Part shown: positions 29,960 through 44,532 of the stretch, in pieces
Layout: every line of letters begins with the position of its first letter
Position numbering within the stretch: the stretch's first letter is position 1
NCBI GenBank assembly: GCA_023614405.1
Contig: CM042684.1
Coordinates: 210,957,090-211,021,089, forward strand
Direction of reading: 5' to 3'
From: Avena insularis
Lineage: Eukaryota > Streptophyta > Magnoliopsida > Poales > Poaceae
Length of the DNA stretch: 64,000 nucleotides
Made by a program: the position numbers and the translations under genes
The notes under the pieces: generated by a model
The model's input: the letters and a program-made list of their open reading frames with translations, nothing else
What the model was told of the DNA's origin: nothing
Database searches by the model: none

Positions 29960-30191
29960 GTGCATCATTGTGGTTTTGGAAACGATAATATGCAATGATG
30001 CCACTCTAGCATGTGTTTTCCATCCATGTCCAGAATTTCTAGCAGATGATGGGATTCATCTCCATCATGCATTCTATCACCATTTGAAAGATGTTGCATC
30101 ACCACACCCACTTGGATGTGTGTATGTGTGTGTTATCGTGGTGCATCATTCTTTTGGAAAAGAACACATACAATGATGCCACTCCAGCTTG
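29960..30191 (+). repeat. Spacer copy 2
   Basis: Same insert as copy 1. Module 1 is 29,960-30,019 and contains a 9-bp inverted repeat, GCATCATTG (29,962-29,970) with CAATGATGC (29,993-30,001). Module 2 begins about 30,141. The right-border 12-bp inverted repeat is perfect: GAAAAGAACACA at 30,157-30,168 pairs with TGTGTTCTTTTC at 30,192-30,203. TTATCGTG replaces TTATTAGTG near 30,132. Confidence 0.9.
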
Positions 30192-32735
30192 TGTGTTCTT
30201 TTCATAAACCACATGGATCCACTGATGTCATTGCATCTGTGTTCTTTTCATCAACCACACTGATCCACTAGATGTCATTGCATATGTGTCTTCTTTTCAT
30301 ACACCACACTAAGCCACTAGATGTCATTGCGTGTGTGTTCTTTTCATAAACCACCCTGATCCACTAGATGTCATTGCATATGTGTGTTCTTTTCCTAAAC
30401 CACATGTATCCACTAGATGTCATTGCATGTGTGCTCTTTTCATAAACCACACTGATCCACTAGATATCATTGCATATGTGTTTTTTCTTTTCCTAAACCA
30501 CATGGATCAAGTGGATGTCAGTGCATATGTGTGTTATTTTCATAAACCACACTGATCCACTAGATGTCATTGCATGTGTGTTCTTTTCATAAACCACATT
30601 AATCCATAGATGTCATTGCATAGGCGTGTTCTTTTCCTAAACCACATGGATCCACTAGATGTCATTGCATATGTGTGTTGTTTTCATAAACCACATTGAT
30701 TCACTAGATGTCATTATGTGTGTTCTTTTCATAAACTACACTGATCCACTGGATGTCATTCCATATGTGTGTTCTTTTCCAAAACCACATGGATCCACTA
30801 GATGTCATTGCATATCCGTTCTTTTCATAAACCACATGGATCCACTAGATGTAATTGCATGTGTGTTCTTTTCATAAACCACATTGATCCACTAGATGTC
30901 AGAGCATATGTGTGTTCTTTTCATAAACCACACTGATCCACTGGATGTCATTGCATATGTGTGCTCTTTTTCTAAACCACATGGATCCACTAGATGTAAT
31001 TGCATGTGTATTCTTTTCATAAACTACACTGATCCACTGGATGTCGAGTATATGTGTGCTTTTCATAAACCACACTGGTCCACTGGATGTCATTGCAGAT
31101 GTGTGTTCTTTTGATAAACCACACTAATCCACTAGATGTCATTGCATGTGTGTTCTTTTCATAAACCACACTGATCCACTAGATGTTATTGCATATGTGT
31201 GTCCTTTTCCTAAACCACATGGATCCACTAGATGTCATTGCATGTGTGTTCCTTTCAGAAACCACACTGATCCACTAGATATCATTGCATATGTGTGTTC
31301 TTTTCCTAAACCATATGGATCCACTAGATGTCATTGCATATGTGTGTTCTTTTGATAAACCACACTAATCCACTAGATGTCATTGCAAATGTGTGTTCTT
31401 TTCATAAACCACAAGGAACCACTAGATGTCATTGCATGTGTGTTTTTCACAAACCACACTCATCCACTAGATATCATTGATATGTGTTTTTTCTTTTCCT
31501 AAACCACATGGATCAAGTGGATGTCATTTCATATGTGTGTTATTTTCATAAACCACACTGATCCACTAGATGTCATTGCATGTGTGTTCTTTTCATAAAC
31601 CACATTAATCCATAGATGTCATTGCATAGGTGTGTTCTTTTCCTAAACCACATGGATCCACTAGATGCCATTGCATATGTGTGTTCTTTTCATAAACCAC
31701 ATTGATCCACTAGATGTCATTGCATGTGTTATCTTTTCATAAACCACACTGATCCACTGGATGTCATTGCATATGTGTGTTCTTTTCCTAAACCACATGG
31801 ATCCACTAGATGTCATTGCATATCCGTTGTTTTCATAAACCACATGGATCCACTATATGTAAGTGCATGTGTGTTCTTTTCATAAACCACACTGACCCAC
31901 TAGATGTCAGAGCATATGTGTGTTCTTTTCATAGACCACACTGATCCACTGGATGTCATTGCATATGTGTGTTCTTTTGATAAACCACACTAATCCACTA
32001 GATGTCATTGCATGTGTGTTCTTTTCATAAACCACACCGATCCAGAAGATGTCATTGCATATGTGTGTTCTTTTCCTAAATCACATGGATCCACTAGAGG
32101 TCATTGCATGTGTGCTCTTTTCATAAACCACACTGATCCACCAGATATCATTGGATATGTGTTTTCTTTTCCTAAACCACATGGATCCACTTGATGTCAT
32201 TGCATATGTGTGTTCTTTTCATAAACCACACTGATCCACTAGATGTCATTGCATGTGTGTTCTTTTCATAAACAACACTAATCCACTAGATTTCATTGCA
32301 TATGTGTGTTCTTTTCCTAAACCCACATGGATCCAGTAGATGACATTGAATATGTGTGTTCTTTTCATAAACCACACTTATCCACTAGATGTCATTGCAT
32401 ATGTGTGTTCTTTTTCTAACCACATGGATCCACTAGATGTCAATGTATGCCTGTTCTTTTCATAAACCACATGGATCCACTAGATGTAATTGCATGAGTC
32501 TTCTTTTCATAAACCACACTGATCCACTGGATATCAGAGCATATGTGTGTTCTTTTCATAAACCACACTGATCCACTGGATATCATTGCATATGCGTGAT
32601 CTTTTGATAAACCAGACTAATCCACTAGATGTCATTGCATGTGTGTTCTTTTCATAAACCACACTGATCCACTAGATGTTATTGCATATGTGTGTTCTTT
32701 TCCTACCCATACTGATCCATTGGATGTCATTGCAT
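30192..32735 (+). repeat. Satellite between spacers 2 and 3
   Basis: About 2.5 kb of monomers. It holds two copies of the GGATCAAGTGGATG marker (about 30,505 and 31,510) and two of the GCATATCCGTT marker (about 30,811 and 31,821), so it looks like two partial higher-order units in tandem. Confidence 0.85.
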
Positions 32736-32972
32736 GTGCATCATTGTGGTTTTGGAAACGATAATATGCAACGATGCCACTCTAGCATGTGGTTCCCATC
32801 CATGTCCAGGAACCCTAGCAGCATGATGGGATTCATCTCCATCATGCATTCTATCACCAGTTTGAAAGATGCTGCATCACCACACCCACTTGGATGTGTG
32901 TATGTGTGTGTTATTAGTGTGCATCATTCTGGTTTTGGAAAAGAACACATGCAATGATGCCACTCCAGCTTG
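32736..32972 (+). repeat. Spacer copy 3
   Basis: Complete copy of the insert. The central inverted repeat GCATGATGG / CCATCATGC is present, and the right-border 12-bp inverted repeat is perfect (32,938-32,949 with 32,973-32,984; loop 23 bases). Module 1 differs by GCAACGATGCC and GTGGTTCCCATCC. Confidence 0.92.
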
Positions 32973-34354
32973 TGTGTTCTTTTCATAAACCACATGGATC
33001 CACTGATGTCATTGCATCTGTGTTCTTTTCATCAACCACACCGATCCAGGATGTCATTGCATATGTGTTCTTTTCATAAACCACACTGATCCACTAGATG
33101 TCATTGCACATGTGTGTTCTTTTCCTAAACCACATGGATCCACTAGATGTCATTGCATCTCCGTTCTTTTCATAAACCACAGGGATCCACTAGATGTCAT
33201 TGATATGTGTTTTTTCTTTTCCTAAACCACATGGATCAAGTGGATGTCATTGCATATGTGTGTTATTTTCATAAACCACACTGATCCACTAGATGTCATT
33301 GCATGTGCGTTCTTTTCATAAACCACATTAATCCATAAATGTCATTGCATAGGTGTGTTCTTTTCCTAAACCACATGGATCCAGTAGATGCCATTGCATA
33401 TGTGTGTTCTTTTCATAAACCACATTGATCCACTAGATGTCATTGCGTGTGTTCTTTTCATAAACCACACTGATCCACTCGATGTCATTGCACATGTGTG
33501 TTCTTTTCCTAAACCACATGGATCCACTAGATGTAATTGCATATCCGTTCTTTTCATAAACCACATGGATCCACTAGATGTGATTGCATGTGTGTTCTTT
33601 TCATAAACCACATTGATCCACCGGATGTCGAGCATATGTATGTTCTTTCATAGACCACACCGATCCACTGGATGTCATTGCATATGTTCGCTCTTTTTCT
33701 AAACCACATGGATCCACTAGATGTCATTGCATATCTGTTCTTTTCATAAACTACATGGATCCACTAGATGTAATTGCATGTGTGTTCTTTTCATAAACCA
33801 CACCGATCCACCGGATGTCGAGCATATGTGTGTGCTTTTCATAAACCACACCGGTCCACCGGATGTCATTGCAGATGTGTGTTCTTTGATAAACCACAAT
33901 AATCCACTAGATGTCAATGCATGTGTGTTCTTATCATAAACCACACTCATCCACTAGATGTCATTGCATATGTGTGTCCTTTTCCTAAACCACATGGATT
34001 CTCTAGATGTCATTGCATGTTTGCTCTTTTCATAAACCAGACTGATCCACTAGATATCATTGCATATGTGTTTTCTTTTCTAAACCACATGGATCCACCG
34101 GATGTCATTGCATATGTGTGTTCTTTTCATAAACCACACTGATCCACTAGATTTCATTGCATATGTGTGTTCTTTTCCTAAACCACATGGATCCACTAGA
34201 TGTCATTGCATATGTGTGTTCTTTTGATAAACCACACAAATCCACTAGATGTCATCGCATGTGTGTTCTTTTCATAAACCACACTGATCCACTAGATGGC
34301 ATTGCATGTGTGTTCTTTTCCTAAACCACACTGATCCATTGGATGTCATGGCAT
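32973..34354 (+). repeat. Satellite between spacers 3 and 4
   Basis: About 1.38 kb of monomers with one GGATCAAGTGGATG marker (about 33,231) and one GCATATCCGTT marker (about 33,540). Start-to-start spacing of the flanking spacers is 1,619. Confidence 0.85.
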
Positions 34355-34589
34355 GTGCATCATTGTGGTTTTGGAAACGATAATGTGCAATGATGCCACT
34401 CTAGCATGTGTTTTCCATCCATGTCCAGAATCTCTAGCAAAGCATGATGGGATTCATCTCCATCATGCATTTTATCACCAGCTTGAAAGATGTTGCATCA
34501 CCACACCCACTTGGATGTGTGTATGTGTGTTATCAGTGCATCATTCTGGTTTTGGAAAAGAACACATGCAATGATTCCACTCCATCTTG
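34355..34589 (+). repeat. Spacer copy 4
   Basis: Same insert. It is preceded by CATGGCATGTG rather than CATTGCATGTG. It has AATCTCTAGCAAAGCATGATG in place of the usual AACCCTAGCAGCATGATG. Module 2 has GATTCCACTCCATCTTG, and the right arm of the border inverted repeat is one T short, so that hairpin is weakened. Confidence 0.9.
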
Positions 34590-36479
34590 TGTGTTCTTTC
34601 ATAAACCACATGGATCCACCGATGTCATTGCATCTGTTCTTTTCATCAACCACACCGATCCACTAGATGTCATTGCATATGTGTGTTCTTTTTCATACAC
34701 CACACCAAGCCACTAGATGTCATATGTGTGTTCTTTTCCTAAACCACACTGATCCACTAGATGTCATTGCATCTGTGGTATTTTCCTAAACCACATGGAT
34801 CCACTAGATGTCATTGCATGTGTGCTCTTTTCATAAACCACACTGATCCACTAGATATCATTGGATATGTGTTTTTTATTTTCCTAAACCACATGGATCA
34901 AGTGGATGTCATTGCATATGTGTGTTATTTTCATAAACCACACTGATCCACTAGATGTCATTGCATGTGTGTTCTTTTCATAAACCACATTAATCCATAG
35001 ATGTCATTGCATAGGTGTGTTCTTTTCCTAAACCACATGGATCCACTAGATGCCATTGCATATGTGTGTTCTTTTCATAAACCACATTGATCCACTAGAT
35101 GTCATTATGTGTGTTCTTTTCATAAACCACACCGATCCACTAGATGTCATTGCATATGTGTGTTCTTTTCCTAAACCACATGGATCCACTAGATGTCATT
35201 GCATATCCGTTCTTTTCATAAACCACATGGATCCACTAAATGTAATTGCATGTGTGTTCTTTTCATAAACCACACTGATCCACTAGATGTCAGAGCATAT
35301 GTGTGTTCTTTTCATAGACCACACTGATCCACTGGATGTCATTGCATATGTGTGTTCTTTTCATAAACCACACTAATCCACTAGATGTCATTGCATGTGT
35401 GTTCTTTTCCTAAACCACACTGATCCACTGATTGTCATTGCATATGTGTGTTCTTTTCCTAAACCACATGGATCCACTAGATGTCATTGCATGTGTGCTC
35501 TTTTCATAAACCACACTGATCCACTAGATATCATTGCATATGTGTTTTCTTTTCCTAAACCACATGGATCCAGTTGATGTCATTGCATATGTGTGTTCTT
35601 TTCATAAACCACACTGATCCACTAGATGTCATTGCATGTGTGTTCTTTTAATAAAAAACACTAATCCACTAGATTTCATTGCATATGTGTGTTCTTTTCC
35701 TAAACCACACTGATCCACTAGATGTCATTGCATATGTGTGTTCTTTTCCTAAACCACATGGATCCACTAGATGCATTGCATATCCGTTCTTTTCATAAAC
35801 CACATGGATCCACTAAATGTAATTGCATGTGTGTTCTTTTCATAAACCACACTGATCCACTAGATGTCAGAGCATATGTGTGTTCTTTTCATAGACCACA
35901 CTGATCCACTAGATGTCATTGCATATGTGTGTTCTTTTGATAAACCACACTAATCCACTAGATGTCATTGCATGTGTGTTCTTTTCATAAACCACACTGA
36001 TCCACTAGATGTCATTGCATATGTGTGTTCTTTTCCTAAACCACATGGATCCACTAGATGTCATTGCATGTGTGCTCTTTTCATAAACCACACTGATCCA
36101 CTAGATATCATTGCATATGTGTTTTCTTTTCCTAAACCACATGGATCCACTTGATGTCATTGCATATGAGTGTTCTTTTCATAAACCACACCGATCCACT
36201 AGATGTCATTGCATGTGTGTTCTTTTAATAAACAACACTAATCCACTAGATTTCATTGCATATGTGTGTTCTTTTCCTAAACTACATGGATCCACTAGAT
36301 GTCATTGCATGTGTGTTCTTTTCATAAACCACACTGATCCACTAGATGTCATTGCATATGTGTGTTCTTTCCATAAACCACACTGATCCACGGATGTCAT
36401 TGCATATGTGTGTTCTTTTCATAAACCACACCGATCCACTAGATATCATTGATATGTGTTTTTTCTTTTCCTAAACCAC
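34590..36479 (+). repeat. Satellite after spacer 4
   Basis: Monomers leading into the spacer-free 2.5-kb unit region. GGATCAAGTGGATG occurs at about 34,894, GCATATCCGTT at about 35,208 and again about 35,780. No other sequence type is seen. Confidence 0.85.
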
Positions 36480-39400
36480 ATGGATCAAGTGGATGTCATT
36501 GCATATGTGTGTTATTTTCATAAACCACACTAATCCACTAGATGTCATTGCATGTGTGTTCTTTTCATAAACCACATTAATCCATAGATGTCATTGCATA
36601 GGTGTGTTCTTTTCCTAAACCACATGGATCCAATAAATGCCATTGCATATGTGTGTTCTTTTCATAAACCACATTGATCCACTAGATGTCATTATGTGTG
36701 TTCTTTCATAAACCACACTGATCCACCGGATGTCATTGCATATGTGTGTTCTTTTCCTGAACCACATGGATCCACTAGATGTCATTGCATATCCGTTTTT
36801 CATAAACCACATGGATCCACTAAATGTAATTGCATGTGTGTTCTTTTCATAAACCACACTGATCCACTAGATGTTAGAGCATATGTGTGTTCTTTTCATA
36901 GACCACACTGATCCTGGATGTCATTGCATATGTGTGTTCTTTTGATAAACCACACTAATCCACTAGATGTCATTGCATGTGTGTTCTTTTCATAAACCAC
37001 ACTGATCCACTAGATGTCATTGCATATGTGTGTTCTTTTCCTAAACCACATGGATCAACTAGATGTCATTGCATGTGTGCTCTTTTCATAAACCACACTG
37101 ATCCACTAGATATCATTGCATATGTGTTTTCTTTTCCTAAACCACATGGATCCACTTGATGTCATTGCATATGTGTGTTCTTTTCATAAACCACACTGAT
37201 CCACTAGATGTCATTGCATGTGTGTTCTTTTAATAAACAACACTTATCCACTAGATTTCATTGCATATGTGTGTTCTTTTCCTAAACCCACATGGATCCA
37301 GTAGATGTCATTGCATATGTGTGTTCTTTTCATAAACCACACTTATCCACTAGATGTCATTGCATGTGTGTTATTTTCATAAACCACACTGATCCACTGG
37401 ATGTCATTGCATATGTGTGTTCTTTTCCTAAACCACATGGATCCACTAGATGGCATTGCATGTGTGTTCTTCTCATAAACCACATGGATCCAGTAGATGG
37501 CATTGCATGTGTGTTCTTTTCATAAACCACATTGATCCACTAGATGCCATTGCATATGTGTGTTCTTTTCCTAAACTACATGGATCCACTGGATGTCATT
37601 GCATATGTGTGTTCTTTTCATAAACCACATGGATCCACTAGATGTCATTGCATGTGTGTACTTTTCATAAACCACACTGCTCCACTAGAAGTCACTGCAT
37701 ATGTATATTCTTTTCCTAAACTACATGGATCCACTAGATGTCATTGCATGTGTGTTCTTTTCATAAACCACACTGATCCACTAGATGTCATTGCATATGT
37801 GTGTTCTTTCCATAAACCACACTGATCCACTGGATGTCATTGCATATGTGTGTTCTTTTCATAAACCACACTGATCCACTAGATATCATTGGATATGTGT
37901 TTTTTCTTTTCCTAAACCACATGGATCAAGTGGATGTCATTGCATATGTGTGTTATTTTCATAAACCACACTGATCCACTAGATGTAATTGCATGTGTGT
38001 TCTTTTCATAAACCACATTAATCCATAGATGTCATTGCATAGGTGTGTTCTTTTCCTAAACCACATGGATCCAGTAGATGCCATTGCATATGTGTGTTCT
38101 TTTCATAAACCACATTGATCCACTAGATGTCATTGCGTGTGTGTTCTTTTCATAAACCACACTGATCCACTGGATGTCATTGCATATGTGTGTTCTTTTC
38201 CTAAACCACATGGATCCACTAGATGTCATTGCGTGTGTGTTCTTTTCATAAACCACACTGATCCACTGGATGTCATTGCATATGTGTGTTCTTTTCCTAA
38301 ACCACATGGATCCACTAGATGTCATTGCATATCCGTTCTTTTCATAAACCACATGGATCCACTAAATATAATTGCATGTGTGTTCTTTTCATAAACCACA
38401 CTGATCCACTAGATGTTAGAGCATATGTGTGTTCTTTCATAGACCACACCGATCCACTGGATGTCATTGCATATGTGTGTTCTTTTGATAAACCACACTA
38501 ATCCACTAGATGCCATTGCATGTGTGTTCTTTTCATAAACCACACCGATCCACCGGATGTCATTGCATATGTGTTTTCTTTCCTAAACCACATGGATCCA
38601 CTAGATGTCATTGCATGTGTGCTCTTTTCATAAACCACACTGATCCACTAGATATCATTGCATATGTGTTTTCTTTTCCTAAACCACATGGATCCACTTG
38701 ATGTCATTGCATATCTGTGTTATTTTCATAAACCACACTGATCCACTAGATGTCATTGCATGTGTTCTTTTTCATAAACAACAAGAAGACACTAGATTTC
38801 ATTGCATATGTTTGTTCTTTTCATAAACTACATGGATCCACTAGATGCCATTGCATGTGTGTTCTTTTCATAAACCACACTGATCCACTAGATGTCATTG
38901 CATATGTGTGTTCTTTTCATAAACCACACTGATCCACTGGATGTCATTTAATATATGTGTTCTTTTCATAAACCACATTGATCCACTAGACGTCATTGCA
39001 TATGTGTTTTCTTTTCCGAAACCACATGGATCGACTAGATGTCATTTCTTGTGTGTTCTTTTCATAAACCACACTGATCCACTAGATGTCATTGCATGTG
39101 TGTTCTGTTCATAAACAACAGGAATCCATAGATGTCAATGCATAGGTGTGTTCTTTTCCTAAACCACAAGGATCCAATAAATGCCCTGGCATATGTGTGT
39201 TCTTTCATAAACCACATTGATCCACTAGATGTCATTGCGTGTGTTCTTTTCATAAACCACACTGATCCACTAGATGTCATTGCATCCGCTCTTTTCATAA
39301 ACCACATGGATCCACTAAATGTAATTGCATGTGTGTTCTTTTCATAAACCACACTGATCCACTAGATGTTAGAGCATATGTGTGTTCTTTTCATAAACCA

Positions 39401-42400
39401 CACTGATCCACTGGATGTCATTGCATATGTGTGTTCTTTTCATAAACCACACTGATCCACTAGATGTCATTGCATGTGTGTTCTTTTCATAAACCACACT
39501 GATCCACTAGATGTCATTGCATATGTGTGTTCTTTTCCTAAACCACATGGATCAACTAGATGTCATTGCATGTGTGCTCTTTTCATAAACCACACTGATC
39601 CACTAGATATCATTGCATATGTGTTTTCTTTTCCTAAACCACATGGATCCACTTGATGTCATTGCATATGTGTGTTCTTTTCATAAACCACACTGATCCA
39701 CTAGATGTCATTGCATGTGTGTTCTTTTAATAAACAACACTTATCCACTAGATTTCATTGCATATGTGTGTTCTTTTCCTAAACCCACATGGATCCAGTA
39801 GATGTCATTGCATATGTGTGTTCTTTTCATAAACCACACTTATCCACTAGATGTCATTGCATGTGTGTTATTTTCGTAAACCACACTGATCCACTGGATG
39901 TCATTGCATATGTGTGTTCTTTTCCTAAACCACATGGATCCACTAGATGGCATTGCATGTGTGTTCTTCTCATAAACCACATGGATCCAGTAGATGGCAT
40001 TGCATGTGTGTTCTTTTCATAAACCACATTGATCCACTAGATGTCATTGCATATGTGTGTTCTTTTCCTAAACTACATGGATCCACTGGATGTCATTGCA
40101 TATGTGTGTTCTTTTCATAAACCACATGGATCCACTAGATGTCATTGCATGTGTGTACTTTTCATAAACCACACTGCTCCACTAGAAGTCACTGCATATG
40201 TATATTCTTTTCCTAAACTACATGGATCCACTAGATGTCATTGCATGTGTGTTATTTTCATAAACCACACTGATCCACTAGATGTCATTGCATATGTGTG
40301 TTCTTTCCATAAACCACACTGCTCCACTGGATGTCATTGCATATGTGTGTTCTTTTCATAAACCACACTGATCCACTAGATATCATTGGATATGTGTTTT
40401 TTCTTTTCCTAAACCACATGTATCAAGTGGATGTCATTGCATATGTGTGTTATTTTCATAAACCACACTGATCCATTAAATGTAATTGCATGTGTGTTCT
40501 TTTCATAAACCACATTAATCCATAGATGTCATTGCATAGGTGTGTTCTTTTCCTAAACCACATGGATCCAGTAGATGCCATTGCATATGTGTGTTCTTTT
40601 CATAAACCACATTGATCCACTAGATGTCATTGCGTGTGTGTTCTTTTCATAAACCACACTGATCCACTGGATGTCATTGCATATGTGTGTTCTTTTCCTA
40701 AACCACATGGATCCACTAGATGTCATTGCGTGTCAGTTCTTTTCATAAACCACACCGATCCAATCGATGTCATTGCATATGTGTGTTCTTTTCCTAAACC
40801 ACATGGATCCACTAGATGTCATTGCATATCCGTTCTTTTCATAAACCACATGGATCCACTAAATATAATTGCATGTGTGTTCTTTTCATAAACCACACTG
40901 ATCCACTAGATGTTAGAGCATATGTGTGTTCTTTTCATAGACCACACTGATCCACTGGATGTCATTGCATATGTGTGTTCTTTTGATAAACCACACTAAT
41001 CTACTAGATGTCATTGCATGTATGTTCTTTTCATAAACCACACTGATCCACTGGATGTCATTGCATATGTGTTTTCTTTTCCTAAACCACATGGATCCAC
41101 TAGATGTCATTGCATGTGTGCTCTTTTCATAAACCACACTGATCCACTAGATATCATTGCATATGTGTTTCTTTCCTAAACCACATGGATCCACTTGATG
41201 TCATTGCATATGTGTGTTCTTTTCATAAACCACACTTATCCACTAGATGTCATTGCATGTGTGTTCTTTTCATAAACAACACTAAGACACTAGATTTCAT
41301 TGCATATGTGTGTTCTTTTCCTAAACTACATGGATCCACTAGATGTCATTGCATGTGTGTTCTTTTCATAAACCACACTGATCCACTAGATGTCATTGCA
41401 TATGTGTGTTCTTTCCATAAACCACACTGATCCACTGGATGTCATTGCATATGTGTGTTCTTTTCATAAACCACACTGATCCACTAGATATCATTGGATA
41501 TGTGTTTTTTCTTTTCCTAAACCACATGGATCAAGTGGATGTCATTGCATATGTGTGTTATTTTCATTAACCACACTGATCCACTAGATGTCATTGCATG
41601 TGTGTTCTTTTCATAAACCACATTAATCCATAGATGTCATTGCATAGGTGTGTTCTTTTCCTAAACCACATGGATCCAATAAATGCCATTGCATATGTGT
41701 GTTCTTTTCATAAACCACATTGATCCACTAGATGTCATTGCGTGTGTGTTCTTTTCATAAACCATACTGATCCACTGGATGTCATTGCATATGTGTGTTC
41801 TTTTCCTAAACCACATGGATCCACTAGATGTCATTGCATATCCGTTCTTTTCATAAACCACATGGATCCACTAAATGTAATTGCATGTGTGTTCTTTCAT
41901 AAACCACACTGATCCACTAGATGTTAGAGCATATGTGTGTTCTTTTCATAGACCACACTGATCCACTGGATGTCATTGCATATGTGTGTTCTTTTGATAA
42001 ACCACACTAATCCACTATATGTCATTGCATGTGTGTTCTTTTCATAAACCACACTGATCCACTAGATGTCATTGCATATGTGTGTTCTTTTCCTAAACCA
42101 CATGGATCAACTAGATGTCATTGCATGTGTGCTCTTTTCATAAACCACACTGATCCACTAGATATCATTGCATATGTGTTTTCTTTTCCTAAACCACATG
42201 GATCCACTTGATGTCATTGCATATGTGTGTTCTTTTCATAACCACACTGATCCACTAGATGTCATTGCATGTGTGTTCTTTTAATAAACAACACTTATCC
42301 ACTAGATTTCATTGCATATGTGTGTTCTTTTCCTAAACCCACATGTTTCAATTAGTTGTCATTGAATATGTGTGTTCTTTTCATAAACCACACTTATCCA

Positions 42401-44295
42401 CTAGATGTCATTGCATGTGTGTTATTTTCATAAACCACACTGATCCACTGGATGTCATTGCATATGTGTGTTCTTTTCCTAAACCACATGGATCCACTAG
42501 ATGGCATTGCATGTGTGTTCTTCTCATAAACCACATGGATCCAGTAGATGGCATTGCATGTGTGTTCTTTTCATAAACCACATTGATCCACTAGATGCCA
42601 TTGCATATGTGTGTTCTTTTCCTAAACTACATGGATCCACTGGATGTCATTGCATATGTGTGTTCTTTTCATAAACCACATGGATCCACTAGATGTCATT
42701 GCATGTGTGTACTTTTCATAAACCACACTGCTCCACTAGAAGTCACTGCATGTATATTCTTTTCCTAAACGACATGGATCCACTAGATGTCATTGCATGT
42801 GTGTTCTTTTCATAAACCACACTGATCCACTAGATGTCATTGCATATGTGTGTTCTTTCCATAAACCACATTGATCCACTGGATGTCATTGCATATGTGT
42901 GTTCTTTTCATAAACCACACTGATCCACTAGATATCATTGGATATGTGTTTTTTCTTTTCCTAAACCACATGGATCAAGTGGATGTCATTGCATATGTGT
43001 GTTATTTTCATAAACCACACTGATCCACTAGATGTAATTGCATGTGTGTTCTTTTCATAAACCACATTAATCCATAGATGTCATTGCATAGGTGTGTTCT
43101 TTTCCTAAACCACATGGATCCAGTAGATGCCATTGCATATGTGTGTTCTTTTCACAAAGCACATTGATCCACTAGATGTCATTGCGTGTGTGTTCTTTTC
43201 ATAAACCACACTGATCCACTGGATGTCATTGCATATGTGTGTTCTTTTCCTAAACCACATGGATCCACTAGATGTCATTGCATGTGTTCTTTTCATAAAC
43301 CACACCGATCCACCGGATGTCATTGCATATGTGTGTTCTTTTCCTAAACCACATGGATCCACTAGATGTCATTGCATATCCGTTCTTTTCATAAACCACA
43401 TGGATCCACTAAATATAATTGCATTTGTGTTCTTTTCATAAACCACACTGATCCACTAGATGTTAGAGCATATGTGTGTTCTTTTCATAGACCACACTGA
43501 TCCACTGGATGTCATTGCATATGTGTGTTCTTTTGATAAACCACACTAATCCACTAGATGTCATTGCATGTGTGTTCTTTTCATAAACCACACTGATCCA
43601 CTGGATGTCATTGCATATGTGTTTTCTTTTCCTAAACCACATGGATCCACTAGATGTCATTGCATGTGTGCTCTTTTCATAAACCACACTGATCCACTAG
43701 ATATCATTGCATATGTGTTTTCTTTCTTTCCTAAACCACATGGATCCACTTGATGTCATTGCATATGTGTGTTCTTTTCATAAACCACACTGATCCACTA
43801 GATGTCATTGCATGTGTGTTCTTTTCATAAACAACACTAAGACACTAGATTTCATTGCATATGTGTGTTCTTTTCCTAAACCCACATGGATCCAGTAGAT
43901 GTCATTGCATATGTGTGTTCTTTTCATAAACCACACTTATCCACTGGATGTCATTGCACATGTGTGTTATTTTTCTAACCACATGGATCCACTAGATGTC
44001 ATTGTATGCCTGTTCTTTTCATAAAACACATGGATCCACTAGATGTAATTGCATGTGTCTTCTTTTCATAAACCACACTGATCCACTGGATATCAGAGCA
44101 TATGTGTGTTCTTTTCATACACCACACTGATCCACTAGATATCATTGCATATGCGTGTTCTTTTGATAAACCACACTAATCCACTAGATGTCATTGCATG
44201 TGTGTTCTTTTCATAAACCACACTGATCCACTAGATGTTATTGCATATGTGTGTTCTTTTCCTAAACCATACTGATCCATTGGATGTCATTGCAT
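36480..44295 (+). repeat. ~2.5-kb higher-order repeat, about three copies, no spacer
   Basis: Several independent markers step by the same amount. CCTAAACCCACATG is at about 37,281, 39,778 and 42,332 (2,497 and 2,554). ATCCGTTCTTTTC is at about 38,331, 40,828 and 43,378 (2,497 and 2,550). CTAGATGGCATTGC is at about 37,449, 39,946 and 42,499. Copies are nearly identical by eye, with rare differences such as CGTAAACC for CATAAACC near 39,876. One unit is about 52 monomers. The last part (about 43,880-44,295) runs on into the spacer-bearing unit. Confidence 0.8.
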
Positions 44296-44532
44296 GTGCA
44301 TCATGGTGGTTTTGGAAACGATAATATGCAATGATGCCACTCTATCATGTGTTTTCCATCCATGTCCAGGAACCCTACCAGCATGATGGGATTCATCTCC
44401 ATCATGCATTCTATCACCAGTTTGAAAGATGCTGCATCACCACACCCACTTGGATGTGTGTATGTGTGTGTTATTAGTGTGCATCATTCTGGTTTTGGAA
44501 AAGAACACATGCAATGATGCCACTCCAGCTTG
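44296..44532 (+). repeat. Spacer copy 5
   Basis: Complete, well-preserved copy. Module 1 is 44,296-44,355 and module 2 is 44,479-44,538, which continues six bases into satellite. The central inverted repeat is GCATGATGG (44,381-44,389) and CCATCATGC (44,399-44,407) around a 9-base loop. The border inverted repeat is GAAAAGAACACA (44,498-44,509) and TGTGTTCTTTTC (44,533-44,544). Copies 5-7 share CATGGTGG in module 1 and CTCTATCATG, which mark one subfamily. Confidence 0.93.

Noticed and set aside
29958..30176. Open frame across the spacer (also in other copies)
   Set aside because: The frame is broken by indels in other copies and has no recognisable domain; the spacer is better treated as non-coding repeat.
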